A stretch of DNA of 64,000 nucleotides, taken from positions 310,001-374,000 of the forward strand of contig NZ_BBIT01000013.1 of NCBI RefSeq assembly GCF_000730625.1, in the 5' to 3' direction. Made by a program: the position numbers and the translations under genes. Below the pieces are notes generated by a model, which saw only the letters and a list, made by a program, of their open reading frames with translations, was not told the DNA's origin and did no database searches. Source of the DNA: Pseudomonas oryzihabitans NBRC 102199. GTDB taxonomy: Bacteria > Pseudomonadota > Gammaproteobacteria > Pseudomonadales > Pseudomonadaceae. Numbering within the stretch: position 1 is the first letter of the stretch; the number at the start of each line of letters is the position of its first letter. Below, piece after piece: positions 56,984 to 64,000 of the stretch.

Positions 56984-58723
56984 TTAAAGAAAGAGCGCGG
57001 GCCCGCTGTTGCGCCCTTCGGGAAACTTCACACCCACCTTGCGCACGCGCTTGTTCTCGATGGCCGCGACGATCCACACCAGGCCGTTCCATTCCACCAG
57101 GTCGCCAACGATGGGTTCGCCGCCGATCTCGTGGGTGATGAAGCTGCCGAGGCGCTGGTTGCCGTCCACCTCGCCCAGTTGCAGGCCGTAGAGCGCAGCC
57201 ACGGCGCTGAGTTCGGCGTCGGCTTCGAGGACGAAGTCGCCAAAGAATCTCTGGGTCTGCTGCGGCGCCTGGCTGAACAGCCGCCCCAGGGCCGGCAGGT
57301 CGTGTTCGTGGCCGACCACGCAGAGGATGTCGCCGGCTTCCAGGGTGGTACTGCCGGAGGGGTGGAGCAGGGTCTCGCCGCGGAACAGCGCGGCGATACG
57401 GGTGCCCTCGGGCATCTTCAGCTCGCGCAGGGCGGCGCCGATGCACCACTTCTCGGCGCCCAGACGATAGATGAACAGCTCCCATTCGCTGGTCGGGTGA
57501 ACCTGCAACCCGGCGCGGGAGAAGGGCGCCGGTTCCGGCGGCACCGTCACCTTGAGCAGCTTGGCCGCCAGCGGCAGACTGGAGCCCTGCACCAGCAGCG
57601 ACACCAGCACGATGAAGAAGGCCACGTTGAAGAACAGCTGGGCCTGGGGCAGCCCGGCCATCATCGGGAACACCGCCAGGATGATAGGGACTGCGCCGCG
57701 CAGCCCGACCCAGGCGATAAAGGCCTTTTCCCGGTCATGGAAGGCGCGGAAGGGCAGCAGGCCGATGGCCACCGACAGCGGGCGGGCGACCAGGATCATC
57801 CACAGGGCCAGGCCCAGGGCGGGCAGGGCGATGGGCAGCAGGTTGTGCGGCTCCACCAGCAGGCCCAGCACCAGGAACATGCCGATCTGCGCCAGCCAGG
57901 CCATGCCATCGAGCATGTGCAGCATGCCGTGGCGGCTGCGGATCGGCAGATTGCCCATCAGCAGACCGGCCAGGTAGACGGCGAGAATGCCGCTGCCATG
58001 GGCGGCGTTGGTCAGGGCGAAGATCAGCAGGCCACCGCTGATGGCCAGCAGCGGATAGAGGCCGTCGGCGAGGTGGATGCGGTTGATCAGTTGCAGCAGC
58101 AGCCAGCCCCCGCCGAGGCCGATCACCCCGCCGATGGCGAATTCGCTGACGAAATGGCCCAGCAGACTCCAGCTGAAGCCGCTCTGGCCGCTGGCGAGCA
58201 TCTCGATCAGGGTGACGGTGAGAAACACCGCCATGGGGTCGTTGCTGCCGGATTCGATTTCCAGGGTCGCGGTGACCCGTTCGTTGAGGCCGCGGCCACC
58301 GAGCAGGGAAAACACCGCCGCGGCATCGGTGGAGCCGACGATGGCGCCGATCAGCAGGCCCTGCAGCAGGCTGAGATCGAACAGCCAGGCGGCGGCGACC
58401 CCGGTCAGGCCGGTGGTGATCATCACCCCCACGGTGGCCAGCGACAGCGCCGGCCAGAGCGCCACGCGGAAACTCGACACCCGGGTGCGCATGCCGCCGT
58501 CGAGCAGGATCACCGCCAGCGCCAGGTTGCCCACCAGGTAGGCCATCGGATAGTTGTCAAAGGCGATGTGACCGGGGCCGTCGACGCCGGCGAACATGCC
58601 GACCACCAGGAAGATCACCAGGATCGGGATGCCGACCCGCGAGGAAATCGAGCTGACCAGAATCGACAGGCCGATCAGCACCGCACCGATCAAGAACAAG
58701 CTGTTGATGGTGACAGCGTCCAA
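56984..58723 (-). CDS. nhaP2: CPA1-type K+/H+ antiporter (NhaP2/CvrA-like)
   Basis: The 579-residue transporter has about twelve membrane helices (residues 1-390). [20 protein letters not shown] contains the ion-binding Asp pair of the family (TDAAA), [16 protein letters not shown] another conserved acidic pair. A cytosolic region follows with a TrkA-C domain (about 400-480, [20 protein letters not shown]) and a C-terminal CorC/HlyC-type domain. CvrA/NhaP2 exports K+ in exchange for H+ and helps cell-volume regulation. The C-terminal domains imply nucleotide control. It lies directly upstream of mscK, separated by 98 bases. Confidence 0.92.
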   Translation of the reverse strand: MDAVTINSLFLIGAVLIGLSILVSSISSRVGIPILVIFLVVGMFAGVDGPGHIAFDNYPMAYLVGNLALAVILLDGGMRTRVSSFRVALWPALSLATVGVMITTGLTGVAAAWLFDLSLLQGLLIGAIVGSTDAAAVFSLLGGRGLNERVTATLEIESGSNDPMAVFLTVTLIEMLASGQSGFSWSLLGHFVSEFAIGGVIGLGGGWLLLQLINRIHLADGLYPLLAISGGLLIFALTNAAHGSGILAVYLAGLLMGNLPIRSRHGMLHMLDGMAWLAQIGMFLVLGLLVEPHNLLPIALPALGLALWMILVARPLSVAIGLLPFRAFHDREKAFIAWVGLRGAVPIILAVFPMMAGLPQAQLFFNVAFFIVLVSLLVQGSSLPLAAKLLKVTVPPEPAPFSRAGLQVHPTSEWELFIYRLGAEKWCIGAALRELKMPEGTRIAALFRGETLLHPSGSTTLEAGDILCVVGHEHDLPALGRLFSQAPQQTQRFFGDFVLEADAELSAVAALYGLQLGEVDGNQRLGSFITHEIGGEPIVGDLVEWNGLVWIVAAIENKRVRKVGVKFPEGRNSGPALFL

Positions 58724-58852
58724 GCGTGACTCCTGGGGTAAAGAATTGAAGAACCAGGGGATTTAACCCGCTGGGTGGCCGGGGTGTCAAAGCGCGACGC
58801 CGCGGGTGCCCGAGGAAGGCGGTACACTGTAGGGCTGACGCTGGAGTATCCC

Positions 58853-59689
58853 ATGAATTACCGACACGCCTTCCACGCCGGCAACCACGCCGATGTCTTC
58901 AAGCACGCCACCCTGTTGCGCCTGGCCGCGCTGCTGGCGCGCAAGGAGACGCCCTTCGTCTATCTGGACAGCCATTCCGGCGTGGGTCGCTATGACCTGG
59001 CCGGCGACCAGGCCAGCCGTACCGACGAATGGCGCGAAGGCATCGGACGTCTGTGGGCCCTGGAATCCGCGCCGGCGGCCTTTGTCGGCTATCGCGAAGC
59101 GGTGGCGGCGCTCAATCCCGATGGCGCGCTGCGCTACTACCCGGGTTCGCCCGAATTGATGCGCCAGGCGCTGCGCCCTCAGGATCGACTGCTGCTCAAT
59201 GAGCTCCACCCCGAGGACGGTCGTCTGCTCAAGGAAAACATGGCTGGAGATCGCCGGGTGGCGGTGCACCAGAAGGATGGCTGGCTGCTGCCCAGGGCGC
59301 TGCTGCCGGTGCCGGAGCGCCGGGCCCTGCTGCTGATCGATCCGCCGTTCGAGAAAACCGACGAGCTGGAGCGCTGCGCCAAGGCGGTCGCGGAGGCCGT
59401 CGGCCGCATGCGCCAGACGGTGATCGCGCTCTGGTATCCGATCAAGGATCGCCGCCAGCTCAGGCGCTTCCATGCCGGGCTGCAGGCCAGCGGCGCGCCC
59501 AAGTTGCTCAACGTCGAGTTGCTGATCCGCGCGGCGGACGATCCCACCCGGCTCAACGGCTCGGGACTGGCCATCGTCAATCCGCCGTGGGGGCTGGAAG
59601 AAGAATTGCGCGAGTTGTTGCCCTGGCTGGCCGAGCACCTGGCCCAGGGTGAAGGCAGCTGGCGACTGGACTGGCTGATCGCAGAATAG
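58853..59689 (+). CDS. rlmJ: 23S rRNA (adenine-N6)-methyltransferase RlmJ
   Basis: The 278-residue enzyme methylates A2030 of 23S rRNA. It begins MNYRHAFHAGNHADVFKHA, typical of RlmJ (ComJ family), has YLDSHSGVGRYDL (SAM motif I region), a catalytic DPPFE in LLIDPPFEKTDE, and ends in the family-specific NPPWGLEEELRELLPWL. Length matches (280). The ATG at 58853 is preceded by GGAG; the longer frame starting at 58775 overlaps the antiporter promoter region and is rejected. It is divergent from the antiporter gene. Confidence 0.95.
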   Translation: MNYRHAFHAGNHADVFKHATLLRLAALLARKETPFVYLDSHSGVGRYDLAGDQASRTDEWREGIGRLWALESAPAAFVGYREAVAALNPDGALRYYPGSPELMRQALRPQDRLLLNELHPEDGRLLKENMAGDRRVAVHQKDGWLLPRALLPVPERRALLLIDPPFEKTDELERCAKAVAEAVGRMRQTVIALWYPIKDRRQLRRFHAGLQASGAPKLLNVELLIRAADDPTRLNGSGLAIVNPPWGLEEELRELLPWLAEHLAQGEGSWRLDWLIAE

Positions 59690-59702
59690 CGAGGCCGGGA
59701 CC

Positions 59703-59788
59703 GTTGGGCTTCGCTGGGCTCAACCCAACCTACCGGGGAAGAGCCTGGCGCAGGTTGGGTTGAGGCGGCGCTACCGCCGCAGCCCAAC
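59703..59788. repeat. Inverted pair of a GTTGGG...CCCAAC intergenic repeat
   Basis: Two copies of a short palindromic unit of the type GTTGGGCTT...CAACCCAACCT, common in gammaproteobacterial intergenic regions, face each other at 59703-59733 and 59750-59788. The second has a longer inner palindrome (GCGGCGCTACCGCCGC). The pair sits between convergent rlmJ and msrA and could fold into one hairpin that ends both transcripts. Confidence 0.7.
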
Positions 59789-59815
59789 AGAGAAAGCCGC
59801 CGCAGCGGCTCGGGA

Positions 59816-60475
59816 TCAGACCGCGAGGCTGGGCGGCAGGCAGACACCGGTACCGGCCAGGCCGCAGTAGCCGTTGGGATTCTTCGCCAGGTATTGCTGG
59901 TGATAGGCCTCGGCGTAGTAGAAGGGCGGCAGCGGGGCGATCTCGGTGGTGATCTCGCCATAGCCGGCCTCGGCCAACTGCGCCTGGAAGGCGGCCTGGC
60001 TGGCTTCGAAGGCTTCCCGCTGGCTGTCGTCGGCGTAATACAGGGCCGAGCGATACTGGGTTCCAACGTCGTTGCCCTGGCGCATGCCCTGGGTCGGATC
60101 GTGGGCTTCCCAGAAGATCTTCAGCAACGCCTCCAGCGAGGTCTGGGCCGGATCGAACACCACCAGCACCACCTCGGTATGACCGGTCAGGCCGGAGCAG
60201 ACCTCTTCGTAGGTGGGGTTGGGGGTATGGCCGCCGGCATAGCCGGCCGCGGTGGTCCAGACGCCGGGTTGTTGCCAAAAGCGCCGCTCGACGCCCCAGA
60301 AGCAGCCCATGCCCACCACCAGACTCTGCAGGCCGGCGGGGAAGGGGCCTTGCAACGGATTGCCGTTGACATAGTGGGCCGCGGGTACGGCCATGGCCGT
60401 CTCGCGGCCGGGCAGTGCCTGCTCGGCGGCGGGCAGATGGGTCTTCTTGGTCAGGATTTCGGAACGCAGGACCAT
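59816..60475 (-). CDS. msrA: Peptide-methionine (S)-S-oxide reductase MsrA
   Basis: The 219-residue enzyme reduces methionine-S-sulfoxide in proteins with thioredoxin. The catalytic cysteine lies in [15 protein letters not shown] (about residue 56), the substrate pocket has [19 protein letters not shown] and [11 protein letters not shown], and a resolving Cys lies in NGYCGLAG near the C-terminus. The N-terminal extension of about 45 residues before the catalytic motif is common in Pseudomonas and Enterobacteria MsrA. It lies next to the DipA-like gene, as in P. aeruginosa. Confidence 0.95.
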   Translation of the reverse strand: MVLRSEILTKKTHLPAAEQALPGRETAMAVPAAHYVNGNPLQGPFPAGLQSLVVGMGCFWGVERRFWQQPGVWTTAAGYAGGHTPNPTYEEVCSGLTGHTEVVLVVFDPAQTSLEALLKIFWEAHDPTQGMRQGNDVGTQYRSALYYADDSQREAFEASQAAFQAQLAEAGYGEITTEIAPLPPFYYAEAYHQQYLAKNPNGYCGLAGTGVCLPPSLAV

Positions 60476-60555
60476 GGGATACCTCGTGGGAAAGGGCCAG
60501 GCGAAAGGCTCAGTGTACGCAAAATCGCGGCAGCGGGGTCAGTCCGCGCGGCGGG

Positions 60556-63162
60556 TCAGCGCGTCGGCAGGTAACGCGCCAGGGCGGCGTCGAGCTGGTC
60601 GGCCGGGATGGGCTTGTCGAACAGATAGCCCTGGCCGATATCGCAGCGATGGTGGCGCAGGAAAGCCAGCTGTTCGGTCGTCTCGATGCCCTCGGCAACC
60701 ACCTGCAGCCGCAGGTTGTGGGCCATGGCGATCACCGCGGAGGTGATTTCCATGTCGTCCTGGTTGTCCGGGATGTCCTTGATGAAACTCCTGTCGATCT
60801 TGATGACGTCGATGGGGAATTTTTTCAAGTAGCTGAGCGACGAATAACCGGTGCCGAAGTCGTCCATCGCCAGGCTCATGCCCAGGTGCTTGAGGGCTTC
60901 GAGGGTGTTGCGGGTGGCGTCGGTGGCATCCAGCAGGAGGCTTTCGGTCAGTTCCAGCTCCAGCCGCTTGGGCGCGATGCCCTCCTCGTCGAGGATGGTG
61001 ACGAAGGACTGCACCAGGTCGGGATCGGTGAACTGCTTGGGCGACAGGTTGATGGCGATCTGCAGATCGTCGAAGCCGGCGGCGTCGAGGCGGTGCAGCT
61101 GGCGGCAGACCTCGCGGATGATCCATTTGCCGATGGGCACGATGAGCCCGGTTTCCTCGGCGATGCTGATGAACTGATCCGGGCGGATCATGCCCTTTTC
61201 CGGGTGCTGCCAGCGGATCAGGGCCTCCAGTCCCAGCAACTTGGCGCGTTTCAGGCAGACCTTGGGCTGGTAGTGCACCAGCAGTTCGTTCTGCTCCAAG
61301 GCCCGGCGCAGGTTGTTCTGCACGAACAGCTTGTTGCTGGCCTCGGCGATCAGCGCCTCGGTGAACACCTGGACCTGATGGCCGCCAGTGGCCTTGGCCC
61401 GGTGCAGGGCGAGGCCGGCGTGCTTGATCAGGGTCTGCGGATCGGTCTCGTGCGGTCGCGCGGTGGTCAGGCCGATCGAGCAGCTGATCAGGGTCGGGTG
61501 GCCTTCCACATAGAGCGGCGGATCCAGGGCCACCAGGGTGTCGCGGGCCAGGCTGTCGGCGGCGACCGCGTCCATGCCTTCGAGCAGCACGGCGAATTCG
61601 TTGCTGGCGATGCGGGCGATCAGCGCGCCCGTGCCCAGGGCGCTGCGCAGGCGCCGGGCCAGACCCACCAGCAGCTGGTCGCCGATACGATGCCCCAGGC
61701 TGTCGTTGACCCTCTTGAAGTTGTCGACGTCCACCAGCAGCAGCGAGTGTTCGCGGTTGGGATTGGACTGCTCCAGGCGGGCTTCCAGGCGGGCGATGAA
61801 GTGGCTGCGATTGGCCAGCCCGGTGAGGCTGTCGCGAAACACCAATTCGTCGTTGTGCTGCTGGGCGAAGCGGGTCTTGCTGGTGTCCTGGAAGATGCCC
61901 AGATAGCCCTGCAGGTCGCCATTGGGCTGCTTGATCTTGGACAGCGACAGCTGGCCCCAGTAGCTCTCGCCGTCCCGGCGATAGCAGCGCAGTTCGCCCT
62001 GCCAGCTGTCCTGGTGCGCCAGGCGTTGCCAGGCTTCGTAGAGCAGCTCGCCCCAGTTTTCCAGGGCGGGCAGGGATTCGACGTGCAGCCCCTGGAGCTT
62101 GCCGATGGGATAGCCGGTGATCCGCGCGAAGCTGTCGGTGGCGTGCTCCAGGCAACCGCTGGCATCCAGCAGCAGGAAGGCATCGTTGCTGGCTTCCATC
62201 ACCCGGGTCAGGGGGTGGGCGAGCTTGGACGGGCGCTGCGGTTGCTGGAGCAGGGCGGCCAGGCATTCCGCCAGGCTGCGAGCGAAGGCGACGTCCTCGG
62301 CTTCCCAGGTGGCCGCTCGGTCCCGTCGCAGGCAGAGCAGACCGGTCAGTTGACCGTCGTGCAGCAGTGCCACGTCCAGCGCCGTTCCGCCTCCGCTGTG
62401 GGACGGGTGCAGCACCTGGCTGGCGTCTTCGATCACGCCCTGCTCGCGCAACCGGCGCCGGTGGTCGCTGCACAGGGTCGGCAGGCGTTCTTCCTTGCAC
62501 AGGGTGACGAGGCCATTGCCCTCGTAGCGCCACAGGCTGAGTTCGTCCACGGCAAAGGCGGCCGGGCCCTGGGCGCGCAGCAGCTGCACCAGGTCGTCGT
62601 CCACCGGCGCCTGGCGCAGGGCCAGGCGGGACAATTCGAGCAACAGGCTCTGCCGCGCCTGGGCCATCGCCAGGCGTTGCTGGCTGTGATCCTGGCTGTC
62701 CTGCAGGAGGGCCAGGGTCGAGCGCAGGGCCACGTTGTGGGCTTCCCATTCGCCGGCCAGGGCGTCGTCGTTCATCACCCGCAGCAGATAGCCGCGCAGC
62801 AGCGGGCGACCATGGCGCTGCAGACTCTCGCCGACCTCGACGACCTGGCAGGGCGCCGTGGGGGAGTGGAACAGGTAGCGCACCTGATAGCTGCCGTGTT
62901 CGGCCAGTTGCAACTGGATGTCTTCGTGGAGGCGATGACGGACGCTGGGCTCCATCAGGCTGGCATAGGGGGCATCGATGAGCGAGCACAGCGCCTGGGC
63001 GGGCAGGCCGAGGCTGGCTTCGCAGCGGGAATCGAGATAGAGCATCGCCCAGGAGGCTTCATTCAGACGCTCGAAACGCAGCAAGCCCAATCGGGCAGGA
63101 GCGCTGAGCGCGCCCGCCTGATCGGCTACCGCGGCATCGGCAGCATCGGAGTGAATACTCAT
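60556..63162 (-). CDS. dipA: DipA-like c-di-GMP phosphodiesterase with degenerate GGDEF and intact EAL
   Basis: The 868-residue protein has an N-terminal sensor region (PAS and GAF-like, residues about 20-285), a PAS domain (about 305-425), a GGDEF-like domain whose active site reads ASNEF instead of GGDEF, and a complete EAL domain with LEALIRWQHPEKG, NLSPKQF, DDFGTGYSSLSYL and VAEGIE. The degenerate cyclase motif and intact EAL imply c-di-GMP breakdown. Gene order (aceF-dipA-msrA-rlmJ) is that of P. aeruginosa dipA, a dispersion-promoting phosphodiesterase, as I recall. ATG at 63162 is chosen since the sequence further up is Pro/Arg-rich and unlike the family. Confidence 0.9.
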   Translation of the reverse strand: MSIHSDAADAAVADQAGALSAPARLGLLRFERLNEASWAMLYLDSRCEASLGLPAQALCSLIDAPYASLMEPSVRHRLHEDIQLQLAEHGSYQVRYLFHSPTAPCQVVEVGESLQRHGRPLLRGYLLRVMNDDALAGEWEAHNVALRSTLALLQDSQDHSQQRLAMAQARQSLLLELSRLALRQAPVDDDLVQLLRAQGPAAFAVDELSLWRYEGNGLVTLCKEERLPTLCSDHRRRLREQGVIEDASQVLHPSHSGGGTALDVALLHDGQLTGLLCLRRDRAATWEAEDVAFARSLAECLAALLQQPQRPSKLAHPLTRVMEASNDAFLLLDASGCLEHATDSFARITGYPIGKLQGLHVESLPALENWGELLYEAWQRLAHQDSWQGELRCYRRDGESYWGQLSLSKIKQPNGDLQGYLGIFQDTSKTRFAQQHNDELVFRDSLTGLANRSHFIARLEARLEQSNPNREHSLLLVDVDNFKRVNDSLGHRIGDQLLVGLARRLRSALGTGALIARIASNEFAVLLEGMDAVAADSLARDTLVALDPPLYVEGHPTLISCSIGLTTARPHETDPQTLIKHAGLALHRAKATGGHQVQVFTEALIAEASNKLFVQNNLRRALEQNELLVHYQPKVCLKRAKLLGLEALIRWQHPEKGMIRPDQFISIAEETGLIVPIGKWIIREVCRQLHRLDAAGFDDLQIAINLSPKQFTDPDLVQSFVTILDEEGIAPKRLELELTESLLLDATDATRNTLEALKHLGMSLAMDDFGTGYSSLSYLKKFPIDVIKIDRSFIKDIPDNQDDMEITSAVIAMAHNLRLQVVAEGIETTEQLAFLRHHRCDIGQGYLFDKPIPADQLDAALARYLPTR

Positions 63163-63369
63163 GCGAGGGTCCGCGTCCTTGTGAAGACGGAAAGATGTCC
63201 TAGGTTTATCGGAAAGGACAGACAAATCATTAATCCTTTTTCCTTTCCGCCTCGCCAGCACGCTGGGATGGCTGTCAGGTTGCCCGATAGGGCCCGGCGC
63301 ATGCAAGGGGCGGCGCTCAGGGCGCTCATCCTACCTTTTTCCTGGATCTTTCGGTTGATCTGACAGCAA

Positions 63370-63391
63370 AAACCCCGCGTGAGCGGGGTTT
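63370..63391 (-). terminator. Rho-independent terminator of aceF
   Basis: Perfect 9-bp stem (AAACCCCGC / GCGGGGTTT) with a four-base loop; the minus-strand transcript ends in five U. It lies 53 bases after the aceF stop codon. Confidence 0.88.
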
Positions 63392-63406
63392 CTGAACTAC
63401 ACCAGG

Positions 63407-63434
63407 GGACGGTAACGGCCTTCCGTTACCGTCC
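63407..63434. other. Perfect 12-bp hairpin just 3' of aceF
   Basis: GGACGGTAACGG pairs with CCGTTACCGTCC around a CCTT loop, 9 bases beyond the aceF stop codon. There is no U-run next to it, so it may protect the mRNA 3' end or act with the following terminator. Confidence 0.6.
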
Positions 63435-63443
63435 TGTGGCGGT

Positions 63444-64000
63444 TTACAGCAGCAGACCGCGGATTTCCGCCAGCAGATCGCCCAGACGCTTGGTGAAGCG
63501 CGCGGCGGCCGCCCCGTTGATCACGCGGTGATCGTAGGACAGCGACAGCGGCAGCATCAGGCGCGGCTGGAAGGCCTTGCCGTCCCAGACCGGCTGCATG
63601 CTGGCCTTGGACACGCCGAGGATCGCCACTTCCGGGGCATTGACGATCGGCGTGAAGCCGGTACCGCCGATGTGACCCAGGCTGGAGATGGTGAAGCAGG
63701 CGCCCTGCATGTCGTCGCCGCTGAGCTTCTTGGTCCGCGCCTTTTCCGCCAGCTGGGCGGCTTCGGCGGCGAGTTGCAGCAGGCTCTTCTGGTCGACGTT
63801 GCGGATGACCGGGACTAGCAGGCCGTCCGGGGTGTCCACGGCGAAGCCGATGTGCACGTACTTCTTGCGGATCACCGCCTTGCCGCTGGGGGCCAGGGAG
63901 GCATTGAAGTCCGGCAGTTCCTTAAGCACATGGGCGCAGGCCTTGAGCAGGAACGGCAGGATGGTCAGCTTGACGCCGGCCTTTTCCGCCACGGCCTTCT
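63444..64000 (-). CDS. aceF: Dihydrolipoyllysine acetyltransferase (E2) of pyruvate dehydrogenase, C-terminal part
   Basis: The visible 184 or so residues are the C-terminal part of E2; the start lies beyond the window. They hold the catalytic acyltransferase core, with HIGFAVDTPDGLLVPVIRNVD, GACFTISSLGHIGGTGFTPI and the active-site motif SYDHRVINGA (catalytic His and Asp) near the end, closing in LLAEIRGLLL. E2 transfers the acetyl group from lipoamide to coenzyme A, and forms the core of the pyruvate dehydrogenase complex. The lipoyl domains and E1-binding domain are outside. Two hairpins follow the stop codon. The dihydrolipoyl succinyltransferase (SucB) is an alternative, but ISSLGHIGGTGFTPI fits AceF better. 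Confidence 0.95.
   Translation of the reverse strand, partial: KAVAEKAGVKLTILPFLLKACAHVLKELPDFNASLAPSGKAVIRKKYVHIGFAVDTPDGLLVPVIRNVDQKSLLQLAAEAAQLAEKARTKKLSGDDMQGACFTISSLGHIGGTGFTPIVNAPEVAILGVSKASMQPVWDGKAFQPRLMLPLSLSYDHRVINGAAAARFTKRLGDLLAEIRGLLL

Overview
The window is chromosomal DNA from a high-GC gammaproteobacterium, almost certainly a Pseudomonas (sensu lato) outside the P. aeruginosa species. The basis is gene content and order: fxsA-groES-groEL with a sigma32-type promoter, colR-colS followed by a methyltransferase and an InaA-type kinase, yajQ/mscS/ampG, and an aceF-dipA-msrA-rlmJ-antiporter-mscK-selO series all follow Pseudomonas gene order as I recall it. No phage, plasmid, insertion sequence, CRISPR array or rRNA operon is visible. 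Nothing longer than 300 bases lacks a gene or RNA. Calls rest on reading motifs and recalled family knowledge, since no database search was possible.

Layout. 1-9.8 kb: end of a GST-family gene, flavin reductase, metallophosphoesterase, a Rieske/FAD oxidoreductase behind a long hairpin, a CDF metal exporter, a lipoprotein, helicase HrpB, an SDR/AraC pair and a PNPOx-like protein. 9.9-17.0 kb: a minus-strand operon that looks built to import and degrade N-acyl-D-amino acids (deacylase, ABC importer, RidA, IclR regulator, PLP deaminase). 17.2-24.8 kb: chemoreceptor, SOS-regulated umuDC, CycA-type D-Ala/D-Ser/Gly permease, hybrid histidine kinase. 24.9-27.8 kb: tRNA-Gly(CCC), a protealysin-like protease with its emfourin-type inhibitor gene, then a lower-GC pair (SatD-family protein plus membrane protein). 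27.8-33.2 kb: NAPE-PLD-like lipoprotein, rluE, an output-less HAMP protein, argO/argP, an epimerase-like protein.

33.3-50.4 kb: envelope and stress genes, namely a coiled-coil membrane protein, a voltage-sensor-like protein, cobalamin adenosyltransferase, a sensor kinase, panE, yajQ, mscS, ampG, an Atl protein, a DUF481 protein, fxsA, groESL, colRS and warAB-like genes with a small secreted or membrane protein. 50.5-64 kb: pncB, selO bracketed by two direct copies of a roughly 150-200 bp terminal-inverted-repeat element, mscK, a K+/H+ antiporter, rlmJ, msrA, a DipA-like c-di-GMP phosphodiesterase and the 3' part of aceF.

Themes. D-amino-acid metabolism recurs (the 9.9-17.0 kb operon and cycA). 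Cell-surface homeostasis recurs (ColRS/WarAB, AmpG, two mechanosensitive channels, the antiporter). Proteins linked to c-di-GMP recur (YajQ, WarA, DipA-like). A third, inverted copy of the selO-flanking repeat lies at 9.75-9.93 kb, so this element family appears three times in 64 kb, each time wedged tightly between genes.
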